From: Paractinoplanes ovalisporus
GTDB taxonomy: Bacteria; Actinomycetota; Actinomycetes; Mycobacteriales; Micromonosporaceae
DNA: 64,000 nucleotides
Assembly (NCBI RefSeq): GCF_016834655.1
Contig: NZ_JAENHP010000006.1
Span: forward strand, 124,001 to 188,000
Direction of reading: 5' to 3'
The position numbers and the translations under genes are program-made. The notes beneath the pieces are model-generated. The model did not search any database and was not told the DNA's origin. It was given only the letters and a program-made list of their open reading frames with translations. This document shows positions 51,847-63,787 of the stretch, one piece after another. Within the stretch, counting starts at the first letter, position 1. Each line of letters starts with the position of its first letter.

Positions 51847-54162
51847 TTACGCCGTGGCGAGGGCGGCCAGGACGGTCCGCAGCACCTGGACGGCTCCGGG
51901 CTTGTGCAGCGGATTGTTGCCGTTCCCGCACTTCGGGGACTGCACGCACGCCGGGCACCCCGCCTCGCAGGCGCACGCCCCGATGGCCTCCATCGTCGCG
52001 GACAACCAGGCCTCGGCCACGGCGTAGGCACGCTCGGCGAAACCCGCCCCGCCCGGGTGGCCGTCGTAGACGAAGACCGTCGGGGCCTCGGTGTCCATGT
52101 GGTTGGCCGTCGACAGGCCGCCGATGTCCCAGCGGTCGCACGTCGCCATCAGCGGCAGCAAACCGATCGCGGCATGTTCGGCCGCGTGCAGGGCGCCGGG
52201 AACGTCGGGCGGTTCCACGCCGGCGCGGTCCAGGGCCTGGGGTGAGACCGTGAACCAGACCGCGACCGTACGCAGTTCGCGTACGGGCAGGTCCAACGGC
52301 CTGGTGTCGATCACCTCGCCGGTTGCGATGCGGCGGCGTTGGTACGAGACGACCTGGCTCGTGACCTCGACGTCGCCCAGGAACAGGCCCACCGGTCCGG
52401 CGTCCACGTGGGAGCGGATGCCCAGCACCGACACGTCCGTCACGTCGCGGGCGTGGGTCGACCAGTCGGGTTCCTCGTGGTGCACCAGGGCGATCGCGTC
52501 GTCCAGGTCGAGGTTGTCGACGACGTAGGTCACGCCCTGGTGCAGATAGACCGCGCCCGTGTGCAGCATGACGTGGGACGACGTCTGGTCGATCGTGCCC
52601 AGCAGGCGGCCGGTTGACGACTCCACGACCGAGACCGGGGCGCCGCCGGCGCCGCGCAGGTCGACGTCGGGGCGGCCGGGATGCGTCCAGTACCAGCCCG
52701 ACGGTCGTTTCCGTAGCGCGCCCGAGGCAGTCAGGCCTTCGACGGCGGGAAGGGCCGCCTCCCCGAACAGCTGCAGATCGGACGATGTCAGCGGCGCCTC
52801 GGAGGCCGCGCAACACAGCTGCGGGCCCAGCACGTACGGGTTCGCGGGGTCGAGCACCGTCATCTCGACCGGGCGGCCGAACAGCGCCGACGGGTGGTGC
52901 ACCAGGTAGGTGTCGAGCGGGTCGTCGCGGGCGATCAGCACCGCCAGGGCCTCGCCGCCGTCGCGTCCGGCCCGGCCCGCCTGCTGCCAGAGCGACGCCC
53001 GGGTGCCGGGGTAGCCGCAGATCAGCACCGCGTCCAGGCCGACCAGGTCGACGCCCAGTTCGAGGGCGTTGGTCGAGGCCAGCGCGAGTAGTTCGCCCGA
53101 GAGCAGGGACCGTTCGATGTGGCGGCGGTCCTCCTTCAGGTAGCCGGCCCGGTACGCCGCCACGCGGTCGCCGAGCCCGGGCACCACCTCGTCGAGCGAG
53201 CGCCGCGTCATCGTCGCCACCACTTCGGCGCCCCGGCGCGAGCGGATGAACGCCAGCGTTCTCGTGCCCGCCACGACGGCGTCGGTGAGCAGGTCGGACG
53301 TCTCGCTCAGGGCGGAACGCCGTACGGGGGGAAGGTCTGGCTCCTCGGGCGGCAGCAGCGGCGGCTCCCACAGCGCGAAGGTCGTCGCACCGCGCGGTGA
53401 CGCGTCCTCGGTCACCGCGGTCACCGGCAGGCCGATCAGCCGCGAGGCCGCGTCGGCCGGATCACCCGAGGTCGCGGAGGCCAGCACGAACGTCGGCGAC
53501 CCTCCGTAACGGGCGGCCAGCCGGCGCAGACGGCGCAGCACGTGCGAGACGTGCGAGCCGAACACACCGCGATAGGCGTGGCACTCGTCGATCACCACGT
53601 ATCTCAGGCGGCGCAGGAACGTCCCCCAGCGCGCGTGGCCAGGCAACATGCCGTGGTGGAGCATGTCGGGATTGGTGAGCACCAGCCGCGAGTGCTGCCG
53701 GATCCACTCCCGTTCCTCGCGGGAGGTGTCGCCGTCGTACGTGGCCGGCCGCACCCCGTCGAGGCCGAGCTTCGTCACCGCGCGCAACTGGTCGGCCGCG
53801 AGCGCCTTGGTCGGCGAGAGGTAGAGCGCCGTCGCGCGCGGATCGCCGAGCAGCGTCGAGAGCACCGGCAGCTGATAGGCGAGCGACTTGCCGGACGCGG
53901 TGCCGGTCGCCACCACGACGTGGGTGCCCGCGGCCGCCAGGGATGCCGCGGTCGCCTGGTGTTGCCACGGCTGGGCGATGCCGTGCGCGGCCAGGGCGGT
54001 GATCACTTCGGGTGACGCCCAGGAGGGCCAAGGAGCGGTTTTTCCCGTACGGGCGGGGATCTGCTCGACGTGGGTGATGGGGGAGTCGGCCGCCGGGACG
54101 CGGGCCCGCAGCCGGTGCAGCAGCTCGGCGGGGTTGTGGGCGGTCGACGTCACGCGCGCCAC
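51847..54162 (-). CDS. DEAD/DEAH helicase with DUF1998 zinc/iron domain (MrfA-like)
   Basis: A 771-residue superfamily 2 helicase. Motif I is VATGTASGKSLAYQLP near residue 84, the Walker B is VIDECHAYRG near 193, and motif VI is QQAGRAGRDGG near 425. The C-terminal DUF1998 region ends in the cysteine cluster CACEAGCPACVQSPKCGNGN. The Bacillus relative MrfA removes mitomycin-induced DNA damage, so a repair role is a reasonable inference. GTG 54162 fits. It sits between the tad operon and bldG, as in Mycobacterium (Rv3649) and Streptomyces (SCO3550). Confidence 0.93.
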   Translation of the reverse strand: MARVTSTAHNPAELLHRLRARVPAADSPITHVEQIPARTGKTAPWPSWASPEVITALAAHGIAQPWQHQATAASLAAAGTHVVVATGTASGKSLAYQLPVLSTLLGDPRATALYLSPTKALAADQLRAVTKLGLDGVRPATYDGDTSREEREWIRQHSRLVLTNPDMLHHGMLPGHARWGTFLRRLRYVVIDECHAYRGVFGSHVSHVLRRLRRLAARYGGSPTFVLASATSGDPADAASRLIGLPVTAVTEDASPRGATTFALWEPPLLPPEEPDLPPVRRSALSETSDLLTDAVVAGTRTLAFIRSRRGAEVVATMTRRSLDEVVPGLGDRVAAYRAGYLKEDRRHIERSLLSGELLALASTNALELGVDLVGLDAVLICGYPGTRASLWQQAGRAGRDGGEALAVLIARDDPLDTYLVHHPSALFGRPVEMTVLDPANPYVLGPQLCCAASEAPLTSSDLQLFGEAALPAVEGLTASGALRKRPSGWYWTHPGRPDVDLRGAGGAPVSVVESSTGRLLGTIDQTSSHVMLHTGAVYLHQGVTYVVDNLDLDDAIALVHHEEPDWSTHARDVTDVSVLGIRSHVDAGPVGLFLGDVEVTSQVVSYQRRRIATGEVIDTRPLDLPVRELRTVAVWFTVSPQALDRAGVEPPDVPGALHAAEHAAIGLLPLMATCDRWDIGGLSTANHMDTEAPTVFVYDGHPGGAGFAERAYAVAEAWLSATMEAIGACACEAGCPACVQSPKCGNGNNPLHKPGAVQVLRTVLAALATA

Positions 54163-54294
54163 TGTGACACCCGAATGACGTCAACCTCAAACGGGTACGA
54201 CGGTGGAGCCGGACGAAGGGTCCGTGCCGGTCAGTGGTTAGATTCGCTGGGGAGTTTCGCCCTGGATCAGCGTGCCCCGCAGGGAGGAGGAGCG

Positions 54295-54651
54295 ATGGAG
54301 CTGTCCCTTGCGACCCGGACTGTCGCCGAGCACACGGTGCTCGAGGTGGGCGGCGAGGTCGATGTCTACACGGCGCCGAGGTTGCGTGAGCGCCTCGTCG
54401 AGCTGGTGGACAGCGGGGTGCGTAACGTCGTCGTCGACCTCGGCGGGGTCGAGTTCCTCGACTCGACCGGCCTCGGTGTGCTGGTCGGCGCGATGAAGCG
54501 GCTGCGGGTGGCCAACGGGCGGTTCAGCCTCGTCTGCTCCAAGGAAGCCCTTCTCAAGATCTTCCGGATCACGGCCCTCGACCAGGTGTTCCCGATCTTC
54601 CCCACGATCGAGGCGGCGACCCGGGACAGCGACGGCAGCGCGAATTCGTGA
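54295..54651 (+). CDS. bldG: Anti-sigma factor antagonist BldG homologue
   Basis: A 118-residue single-STAS-domain protein, very close to Streptomyces BldG in layout. MELSLATRTVAEHTVLEVGGEVDVYTAPRLRERLVELVDSG opens the domain, and VVVDLGGVEFLDSTGLGVLVG carries the phosphorylatable Ser57, the same position as in BldG. BldG controls development and antibiotic production in Streptomyces. AGGAGGAG precedes the ATG. It overlaps apgA by one base, and that pair next to the helicase, hppA and topA is the Streptomyces order. Confidence 0.93.
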   Translation: MELSLATRTVAEHTVLEVGGEVDVYTAPRLRERLVELVDSGVRNVVVDLGGVEFLDSTGLGVLVGAMKRLRVANGRFSLVCSKEALLKIFRITALDQVFPIFPTIEAATRDSDGSANS

Positions 54652-55088
54652 TGGCGACGGTTCGGCTTTCCTTCTCGCCGGCCCCCGTGCATGTCCGCAC
54701 TGCACGGTTGGTCGGTGTTGCGGTGGCCCGGCGCGCCGGGGTCGCCGAGGAACTGCTGGACGAGGTCCGGCTGGCGATCGGTGAGGCCTGCACCCGTGCC
54801 GTCGCCCTGCACAACCAGTACGGTCTGCCCGACCTGGTGACCGTCGAGATGTCCGATTCGGACTCCTATTCCGTACGGGTCATCGACCACGCCCCGATCG
54901 AGGCGAGTGTCGGCCTGACCAAGCTGCCACCGGACGAACTGGCCGACGAATCGCTGACCGACGAGGCGCTCACCACCGGGGTGGGTTTCGCGCTCCTGGC
55001 CGGTTTTGTCGATGACCTCCAGGTGCGCCCGGTTGAGGACGGCCCGGGCACCGAGGTCCGTATGGTGTGGCCCGTTCAGCGGCGCTGA
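54651..55088 (+). CDS. apgA: ApgA-like anti-sigma protein (degenerate GHKL ATPase)
   Basis: A 145-residue protein with the RsbW/SpoIIAB-type fold. The N-box helix reads DEVRLAIGEACTRAVALHN; the Asn that binds magnesium in active kinases is Arg49. The next ATP motif, normally DxGxG, reads DHAPIE. ATP binding is therefore doubtful. In Streptomyces the protein next to BldG (ApgA, SCO3548) is its anti-sigma partner and seems to share the Arg substitution. The ATG overlaps the bldG stop, so the two are coupled. Its sigma factor is not in the window. Confidence 0.85.
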   Translation: MATVRLSFSPAPVHVRTARLVGVAVARRAGVAEELLDEVRLAIGEACTRAVALHNQYGLPDLVTVEMSDSDSYSVRVIDHAPIEASVGLTKLPPDELADESLTDEALTTGVGFALLAGFVDDLQVRPVEDGPGTEVRMVWPVQRR

Positions 55089-55204
55089 CCGAAAAAAGCA
55101 AGTCAAGAACCATATCAACTGACATCTATACCCACCGACGCGCCCGCTAACACAGCGGCGAACATCACCACGACACGGCCGGATTCAGGTGTGACCATCA
55201 CCAC

Positions 55205-55344
55205 GATTGGCCGCTACAGTACGCGAGTTATCAGCTACTGCTCCTGGTCCCGCGGCCGCGGGACCCAGTTGTCGTTTCCCCTTGGACGGGGATGCGCCCG
55301 GACGGATACGTCCGCCGCACCGGGCGCGGTCGGTGTACAGGAGG
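55205..55344 (+). promoter_or_regulatory. Structured leader of hppA
   Basis: Three successive hairpins precede the hppA start. The first is the 20-bp palindrome GGTCCCGCGGCCGCGGGACC (55247-55266), extended by CTG/CAG with a one-base bulge. The second is a short CCCC-ttggac-GGGG (about 55279-55292). The third is CGGACG-gata-CGTCCG (about 55300-55315). The ribosome-binding site AGGAGG follows at 55339. A possible promoter lies near 55208-55234. The order of hairpins suggests an RNA leader, perhaps regulatory, but it matches no riboswitch I know. Confidence 0.4.
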
Positions 55345-55350
55345 ACATTG

Positions 55351-57693
55351 ATGTCCGGGACCTCATTAAGTGGTTCTAACGTCACATTTGTCATCGTCGC
55401 CCTGGTCTTCGCGCTCATCGCGCTGGGCTTCGCGGCGATGTTCGTCCAGTCGGTTCTCAAAGCCGGCCGGGGCACCAAGAACATGCAGGAGATCGCCGGA
55501 GCCGTCCAAGAAGGCGCGTCGGCCTACCTGTTCCGCCAGTTCAAGACCCTCGCCATCTTCGTGGTGATCGCGGTCGTCCTGCTCTTCCTCCTGCCGGTGC
55601 ACGACACCGACAACGAGGTTTGGGTCAAGATCGGACGCTCGCTGTTCTTCATCGTCGGCGCGGTGTTCAGTTCGTTCATCGGCGGCGCGGGCATGGCGCT
55701 CGCCACGCGGGCCAACCTGCGGGTGGCCGCGGCGGCGAGTGAGCAGGGCGGTCGCGAGACCGCGATGGGTATCGCCTTCCGCACCGGTGGTGTGGTCGGC
55801 TTCCTCACGGTCGGCCTGGGCCTCTTCGGTGGCGCGCTGGTCGTGCTGATCTTCCGCAGCGACGCCCCGACCGTGCTCGAGGGCTTCGGCTTCGGCGCCG
55901 CGCTGCTCGCCATGTTCATGCGGGTCGGCGGCGGCATCTTCACCAAGGCCGCCGACGTCGGCGCCGACCTGGTCGGCAAGGTCGAGCAGGGCATCCCCGA
56001 GGATGACCCGCGCAACGCCGCCACCATCGCCGACAACGTGGGCGACAACGTCGGTGACTGCGCCGGCATGGCCGCCGACCTCTTCGAGTCGTACGCGGTG
56101 ACCCTGGTCGCCGCGCTGATCCTGGGCTCGGCCGCGTTCGGCCAGGACGGCCTGATCTTCCCGCTGATCGTCTCGACGGTCGGCGTCGTCATCGCCATCC
56201 TGGGCGTCTTCATCACCCGGCTGCGGCCCAGCGACCGCAACGGCCTGACCGCCATCAACCGGGCGTTCTACATCTCGGCGGCCGTCGCGGCCGTCGCCGT
56301 CGCCGTGGTCAGCTTCGTCTACCTGCCGTCGAGCTTCGCCGGCTTCGACGACGAGGGCATCGCCGCCGACATCCTGGCCAGCGGCCGCGACCCGCGCTGG
56401 ATCGCCGTCGGCGCCGTGGTCATCGGCATCGTGCTGGCCGCCGCCATCCAGGCGCTGACCGGCTACTTCACCGAGACCAACCGGCGTCCGGTGCAGGACA
56501 TCGGCAAGTCGTCGCAGACCGGCGCGGCCACCGTCGTGCTGGCCGGAATCAGCGTCGGCCTGGAGTCCGCCGTCTACTCGGCCCTGCTGCTGGGCGCCGG
56601 AGTCTTCGGGGCGTTCCTGCTGGGCGGCTCGTCGCTCACCCTGTCGCTGTTCGCGGTCGCGCTGGCCGGCACCGGCCTGCTCACCACGGTCGGCGTCATC
56701 GTCGCGATGGACACCTTCGGCCCGATCTCGGACAACGCGCAGGGCATCGCCGAGATGTCCGGCGACGTCGACGAGAAGGGTGCGCAGATCCTCACCGAGC
56801 TCGACGCGGTCGGCAACACCACCAAGGCCATCACCAAGGGCATCGCGATCGCGACGGCCGTGCTCGCCGCGACCGCCCTGTTCGGCTCGTACACCAACAG
56901 CCTGGCCACGTCGCTGGCCGACGCCGGCATCGACGCCGGCCAGGTCGGCAACGAGATCCTGGGCCTGCTCAACATCGCCAACCCGCGCAACCTCGTCGGC
57001 CTGCTGGTCGGCGCGGCCGTGGTGTTCCTCTTCTCCGGCCTGGCCATCAACGCCGTGTCCCGCTCGGCGGGCGCGGTGGTCATGGAGGTCCGCCGCCAGT
57101 TCCGCGAGTTCCCCGGCATCATGGACCGCACCCAGCGGCCCGAGTACGGCCGCGTGGTCGACATCTGCACCCGGGACGCGCAGCGCGAGCTGCTCACCCC
57201 GGGCCTGCTCGCGATCATGGCTCCGATCGCCGTCGGCTTCGGCCTCGGCGCCGGCGCGCTCGCGTCCTACCTGGCCGGTGCGATCGGCACCGGCACGCTC
57301 ATGGCGGTCTTCCTGTCCAACTCCGGTGGCGCCTGGGACAACGCGAAGAAGCTGGTCGAGGACGGCAACTTCGGCGGCAAGGGTTCCGAGTCGCACGAGG
57401 CGACGATCATCGGCGACACCGTCGGCGACCCGTTCAAGGACACCGCGGGCCCGGCCATCAACCCGCTGATCAAGGTGATGAACCTGGTCTCGCTGCTGAT
57501 CGCCCCGGCCGTCGTGGCCTGGAGCATCGGCAGCGACCAGAACAACCCGCTGCGCATCACGATCGCGGTCGTGGCGGCGGCGATCATCGCCGGTGCGGTC
57601 GTCTGGAGCAAGCGCAAGCCGATCTCGATGGGCGAGGACGCCCCGTCGAACCCGGCCGGCGACTCCTCCCCGACCGCCAAGGTCACCGCCTGA
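55351..57693 (+). CDS. hppA: K+-independent H+-translocating pyrophosphatase
   Basis: A 780-residue membrane pump with about 16 transmembrane helices that couples pyrophosphate hydrolysis to proton export. Active-site signatures are GGGIFTKAADVGADLVGK and IPEDDPRNAATIADNVGDNVGDCAGMAADLFESY near residues 210-245. A lysine in GNTTKA near residue 487 marks the K+-independent class; K+-dependent enzymes have alanine. AGGAGG lies 6 nt before the ATG. The neighbouring order of bldG, apgA, hppA, topA follows Streptomyces. A 13-bp terminator ends the gene. Confidence 0.96.
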   Translation: MSGTSLSGSNVTFVIVALVFALIALGFAAMFVQSVLKAGRGTKNMQEIAGAVQEGASAYLFRQFKTLAIFVVIAVVLLFLLPVHDTDNEVWVKIGRSLFFIVGAVFSSFIGGAGMALATRANLRVAAAASEQGGRETAMGIAFRTGGVVGFLTVGLGLFGGALVVLIFRSDAPTVLEGFGFGAALLAMFMRVGGGIFTKAADVGADLVGKVEQGIPEDDPRNAATIADNVGDNVGDCAGMAADLFESYAVTLVAALILGSAAFGQDGLIFPLIVSTVGVVIAILGVFITRLRPSDRNGLTAINRAFYISAAVAAVAVAVVSFVYLPSSFAGFDDEGIAADILASGRDPRWIAVGAVVIGIVLAAAIQALTGYFTETNRRPVQDIGKSSQTGAATVVLAGISVGLESAVYSALLLGAGVFGAFLLGGSSLTLSLFAVALAGTGLLTTVGVIVAMDTFGPISDNAQGIAEMSGDVDEKGAQILTELDAVGNTTKAITKGIAIATAVLAATALFGSYTNSLATSLADAGIDAGQVGNEILGLLNIANPRNLVGLLVGAAVVFLFSGLAINAVSRSAGAVVMEVRRQFREFPGIMDRTQRPEYGRVVDICTRDAQRELLTPGLLAIMAPIAVGFGLGAGALASYLAGAIGTGTLMAVFLSNSGGAWDNAKKLVEDGNFGGKGSESHEATIIGDTVGDPFKDTAGPAINPLIKVMNLVSLLIAPAVVAWSIGSDQNNPLRITIAVVAAAIIAGAVVWSKRKPISMGEDAPSNPAGDSSPTAKVTA

Positions 57694-57713
57694 TCCACGG
57701 GCACGGCACCAAC

Positions 57714-57744
57714 GCGGGGCACCCGGTGACGCCGGGTGCCCCGC
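57714..57744 (+). terminator. Terminator after hppA
   Basis: GCGGGGCACCCGG (57714-57726) is exactly complementary to 57732-57744 around a 5-nt TGACG loop. A 13-bp stem 21 bp after the hppA stop. Confidence 0.85.
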
Positions 57745-57774
57745 ACCATAGATGAGGTTGTCGGACGTTGCCCG

Positions 57775-57780
57775 TACGCT
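57775..57780 (+). promoter_or_regulatory. Leaderless-type -10 of the lipoprotein gene
   Basis: TACGCT ends 7 nt before the ATG at 57788. No Shine-Dalgarno sequence precedes the gene. The hppA terminator just upstream means the gene needs its own promoter, which supports this reading. Confidence 0.45.
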
Positions 57781-57787
57781 GCTTCCC

Positions 57788-58318
57788 ATGCGCCCGGCCC
57801 GACCCCTCGTTCTGCTGGCTCTTCTCGCGCTCGTCGTCTCGCTCGGCGCCTGTTCGGGTTCGCACAGCGCCCGCGCCTGGGCCGCCTCGGTGTGCACCAC
57901 TCTCGAGCCGTGGCGCTCCGAGATCGGTTCCCTCACCAGCCGCACCCAGCAGCAGATGGACAGCGCGACCACGCCCCGCCAGGCCAAGGAAAATCTGATG
58001 CGCCTCTTCACCGGCGCCGCCGACGCGAGTGAGAAGGCCCGCGCCGGAGTGGCCAAGGCCGGCGTGCCCGACGTCGACAACGGGCAGCAGATCGCCGACG
58101 GCTTCACCGGTTCGCTGGCCGCCACCCGCGACGCCTACGCCAAGGCCAAGAGCGGCATCGAGGTGCTCCAGACGGCTCCCGCCCAGACCTTCTATCAGCA
58201 GGTCGGCCAGGTCGTTCAGCAGCTGCAGACGGACTATCAGGCCAGCGGCCTCGACACCAGCAAACTCAACTCGACCGAGCTGCAGACCGCCTTCGACGAG
58301 TTGCCCGAGTGCCGGTGA
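57788..58318 (+). CDS. Putative lipoprotein
   Basis: A 176-residue secreted protein with a signal peptide MRPARPLVLLALLALVVSLGAC and lipobox SLGAC, so it is probably anchored at residue 22. The mature part is helical, rich in Ala, Gln and Thr, with a second and third cysteine at SVCTTLEP and the C-terminal ECR. No domain of known function. Its last bases (GCCCGAGTGCCGGTGA) are duplicated and overlap the start of the next gene. Confidence 0.8.
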   Translation: MRPARPLVLLALLALVVSLGACSGSHSARAWAASVCTTLEPWRSEIGSLTSRTQQQMDSATTPRQAKENLMRLFTGAADASEKARAGVAKAGVPDVDNGQQIADGFTGSLAATRDAYAKAKSGIEVLQTAPAQTFYQQVGQVVQQLQTDYQASGLDTSKLNSTELQTAFDELPECR

Positions 58319-58364
58319 GATGACCGAGCCGAGAATCGCCCGAGTGCCGGTGAGATGACCGAGA
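58303..58364 (+). repeat. 35-bp duplication joining two genes
   Basis: The sequence beginning GCCCGAGTGCCGGTGAGATG occurs at 58303 and again at 58338, spaced 35 bp. Each copy contains the lipoprotein's last codons with stop and an ATGACCGAG. The ATG of the second copy (58355) is the start of the next gene; the ATG of the first (58320) opens a 12-codon mini-ORF. One duplication has thus copied a stop and a start together. Confidence 0.85.
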
Positions 58365-59305
58365 CGGGGTGGCCGCTGATCCCGCGCGAGGTGCTCCCCG
58401 CGCCGGTCCCGGCTGCCAAACGCCCCGCTCACCCGCGTGCCGACCCGCCCGCCGAGGCCGGTCGTCAGCTGCCGTTCTTCGGGGCCGAGACGATCGAGCC
58501 GTCGCCCGCCGATCTGGCCGGGTTGCTGGCCGGGCCGGGGGTGCTCGGTCGCATGGGCGGCACGGCTCGCGTCTCGGTGCCGGTCGACGCCGCCTGGCGG
58601 GTGCACGTCCTGGTCGGTGAGCTGGTGATCCGCGGGCTCGTGGTGAGCTGGCGTCCGACAGATCAAGAGCCTTCCCTCGTACGGGATGTCGTGTATGCCC
58701 CGTTGGAAGAGGATTCGCCGCCCGAGCTCGACAGCGACGCCGACCCGCCTGCTAAATCCGCTGAATCAGAAATGTCCGATAAGGGCCGAGCGCGAAGGGA
58801 GGGCCAGGCTCATGCGGAGGCCAGCGGCGTTCCCGTCATCGAGGGCGACGACGTCTCCGCCATCGAGGGGCGAAACGCCGGGGAGCAGGGCGAAGGCGAG
58901 CCGGTGAGCGGGTCGGAACCGGAGGGCGGCGACGAGCCGGAACCCGAGCCGGCCGGTCCCAGGTTCGAGGTGCTCACCGCGTACTCCCGAAGATTGAACG
59001 GTCTTGCTCAGGCCTGGCCCCAAGCCGCCTCCCAGCTTTTTCTCAGCGGCCCGCGCCTGCGCCTCTGGGTGGCGGCCGCCGGCGAGCCGGTGCCCGGTGG
59101 TTACGCCCTCGGTCTCGACCCGGCCAAAGACGTCGCGGAGATCGACGCGGCGCTGGTCCGGGCCGGTCTCGCCGGGCGCCCGTCCGCCGACGGCCGACGC
59201 TATCTGATCATGGGGAAGAGGCGGGTCGCGCGCCTCGCTGAGCTGGTCGGAGACAGACCCGCGGCGGCGCCCGAGCAACTGTGGCCGGGCGGCGCGGGTG
59301 CGTGA
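58355..59305 (+). CDS. Conserved hypothetical protein next to topA (Rv3647c-like)
   Basis: A 316-residue protein. Its N-terminal 110 residues and its C-terminal 110 residues (PRFEVLTAYSRRLNGLAQAWPQAASQLFLSGPRLRLWVAAAGEP...) match the pattern of the protein found just upstream of topA in many actinobacteria. Between them, about residues 115-200, lies an acidic, repeat-like linker (SPPELDSDADPPAKSAESEMSD...EPEGGDEPEPEPAG). No signal peptide or membrane segment. Function is unknown; constant position beside topA suggests a link with DNA topology, but this is only context. Confidence 0.8.
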   Translation: MTETGWPLIPREVLPAPVPAAKRPAHPRADPPAEAGRQLPFFGAETIEPSPADLAGLLAGPGVLGRMGGTARVSVPVDAAWRVHVLVGELVIRGLVVSWRPTDQEPSLVRDVVYAPLEEDSPPELDSDADPPAKSAESEMSDKGRARREGQAHAEASGVPVIEGDDVSAIEGRNAGEQGEGEPVSGSEPEGGDEPEPEPAGPRFEVLTAYSRRLNGLAQAWPQAASQLFLSGPRLRLWVAAAGEPVPGGYALGLDPAKDVAEIDAALVRAGLAGRPSADGRRYLIMGKRRVARLAELVGDRPAAAPEQLWPGGAGA

Positions 59306-59511
59306 TCTTCCTGGATTGTGTGCGACACGACAGCATGTCGGCGGTGTACGGTGTCGCCGTCGGAGGCATACGGTGGCCGGACCGTTACCATCCGACTCCG
59401 GGGTTCCCGGGGAATGCTGACTCGTCCGGCGCGTTACGTTGAAAGTCTGTGTTCCGCCGGGTCCGTCTGGTGGAACATGGCGGAACGCTGAGTTCGAAGT
59501 TTGGGAGTGCC

Positions 59512-62364
<2,853 letters not shown>

Positions 62365-62371
62365 ATAAGGT

Positions 62372-63673
62372 CTAGGCTCCGAGCACCCGGTCCAGGTAGT
62401 CGTTGGTGAACACCCGGGCCGGGTCGAGCCGGTCGCGCACGGCCACGAAGTCGTCGAACTTCGGATAGACCGGGCGCAGATCCTCGGCCGTACGGTAATG
62501 CAGTTTGCCCCAGTGCGGCCGCCCGCCGAGCGGCTGGCAGACCGCCTCGAACGCGCGGAAGTACGGCTCGTAGGGCGCCCCGGTGAACTGGTGCACCGCC
62601 ACGTAAGCCGATTCGCGCCCGTAGCCGTGCGAGAGCCAGACGTCATCGGGGCCGGTGAACCGCACCTCGACCGGGAACTGGATCTTGAACGGCAGGCCGT
62701 CGATGATCCGGGGCAGCGCGTCGAGCACCTCGGGCAAAGCCTCGCGCGGGATCTCGTACTCCATCTCGGTGAAGTGGACCCGCCGCGGCGTGCAGAAGAC
62801 CCGGTCGGAGCGCTCGGTGTAGGTGCGGGCGGTGAGCGCGCGGGCGGCGATCGACTGGACGGTGGGGACGACCGCCGGCACCCGGCGACCCAGCTTGCAG
62901 ACGCCCTGCCAGACCGTGTTGGCCAGGAACTCGTCGTCCATCCAGCCCCGGAACGACGACAGCGGCCGGTCGTTCTCGGCCACCTTGTTGTTCCGCTTGA
63001 GCTGGGCCCGGTCGGTGTACGGGTACCAGTAGAACTCGACGTGCTCATTGCTCGGGATCCACTCGCCGAGCCCGGCCAGCACGTCGGCCAGCGCCATCGG
63101 CCGCTCGTCGGCCAGCAGCGTGAACGCCGGCACGCAGCGCAACGTCACCTCGACGAGAATCCCCAGAGCGCCGATCCCGAGCCGTACGGCGGGAAAGATC
63201 TCGTCGTCCTTGCTCACCGTGAGCACTTCGCCCGAGGCGGTGACCAGCGTGACCGCCTCGACACAGGTCGCCAGGGTGCAGTGGTTCGCGCCGGTGCCGT
63301 GCGTACCGGTGGAAATGGCTCCGGAAATCGTCTGGGCGTCGATGTCACCGAGGTTGGGCATGGCCAGGCCGTGCTGGGCCAGGATCTCGTTGAGCTTCCA
63401 CAGCGGCATCCCGGCCTGCACCGTGACCAGCGGACCGTCGACCGAGACGAGGTCGGTGAGCTGGTGCATGAGCATCCGCTGGTCGTTCGCGACCGCGATG
63501 TCGGTGAAGGAGTGGCCGCTGCCGACGACCTTGACCCGGCGTCCGGTTTCCGACGCCACCTTGACGTGGCCGACCACCTCGTCGACAGTGCCAGGGGTCA
63601 GGACGTCTACGGCGAGTGACTGCTGGTTGCCGCCCCAATTGATCCACCGACGGGCGTTCCGGGGAGTAGTCAT
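62372..63673 (-). CDS. FAD-linked sugar-1,4-lactone oxidase (arabinono-/gulonolactone oxidase-like)
   Basis: A 433-residue flavoprotein of the vanillyl-alcohol/aldonolactone oxidase family. The FAD-binding segment is VKVVGSGHSFTDIA near residue 47, followed by MPNLGDIDAQTISGAISTGTHGTGANH. The C-terminal ALO domain includes WGKLHYRTAEDLRPVYPKFDDFVAVRDRLDP. Members oxidise D-arabinono-, L-gulono- or L-galactono-lactones. The ATG at 63673 fits the family's N-terminus (RRWINWGGNQQS). The gene is divergent from the TetR gene at the window edge, which may control it. Confidence 0.9.
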   Translation of the reverse strand: MTTPRNARRWINWGGNQQSLAVDVLTPGTVDEVVGHVKVASETGRRVKVVGSGHSFTDIAVANDQRMLMHQLTDLVSVDGPLVTVQAGMPLWKLNEILAQHGLAMPNLGDIDAQTISGAISTGTHGTGANHCTLATCVEAVTLVTASGEVLTVSKDDEIFPAVRLGIGALGILVEVTLRCVPAFTLLADERPMALADVLAGLGEWIPSNEHVEFYWYPYTDRAQLKRNNKVAENDRPLSSFRGWMDDEFLANTVWQGVCKLGRRVPAVVPTVQSIAARALTARTYTERSDRVFCTPRRVHFTEMEYEIPREALPEVLDALPRIIDGLPFKIQFPVEVRFTGPDDVWLSHGYGRESAYVAVHQFTGAPYEPYFRAFEAVCQPLGGRPHWGKLHYRTAEDLRPVYPKFDDFVAVRDRLDPARVFTNDYLDRVLGA

Positions 63674-63787
63674 TCAGGCTTTGTCCTCCGTACGAGCGGA
63701 CACCGGCACCGCGCGTCCCGTCGATGCCCCTCGCTCGTTGATCCGAGTAACGTTCCGATTATCACTGCTGAGAGGGAGTGGCGACGC

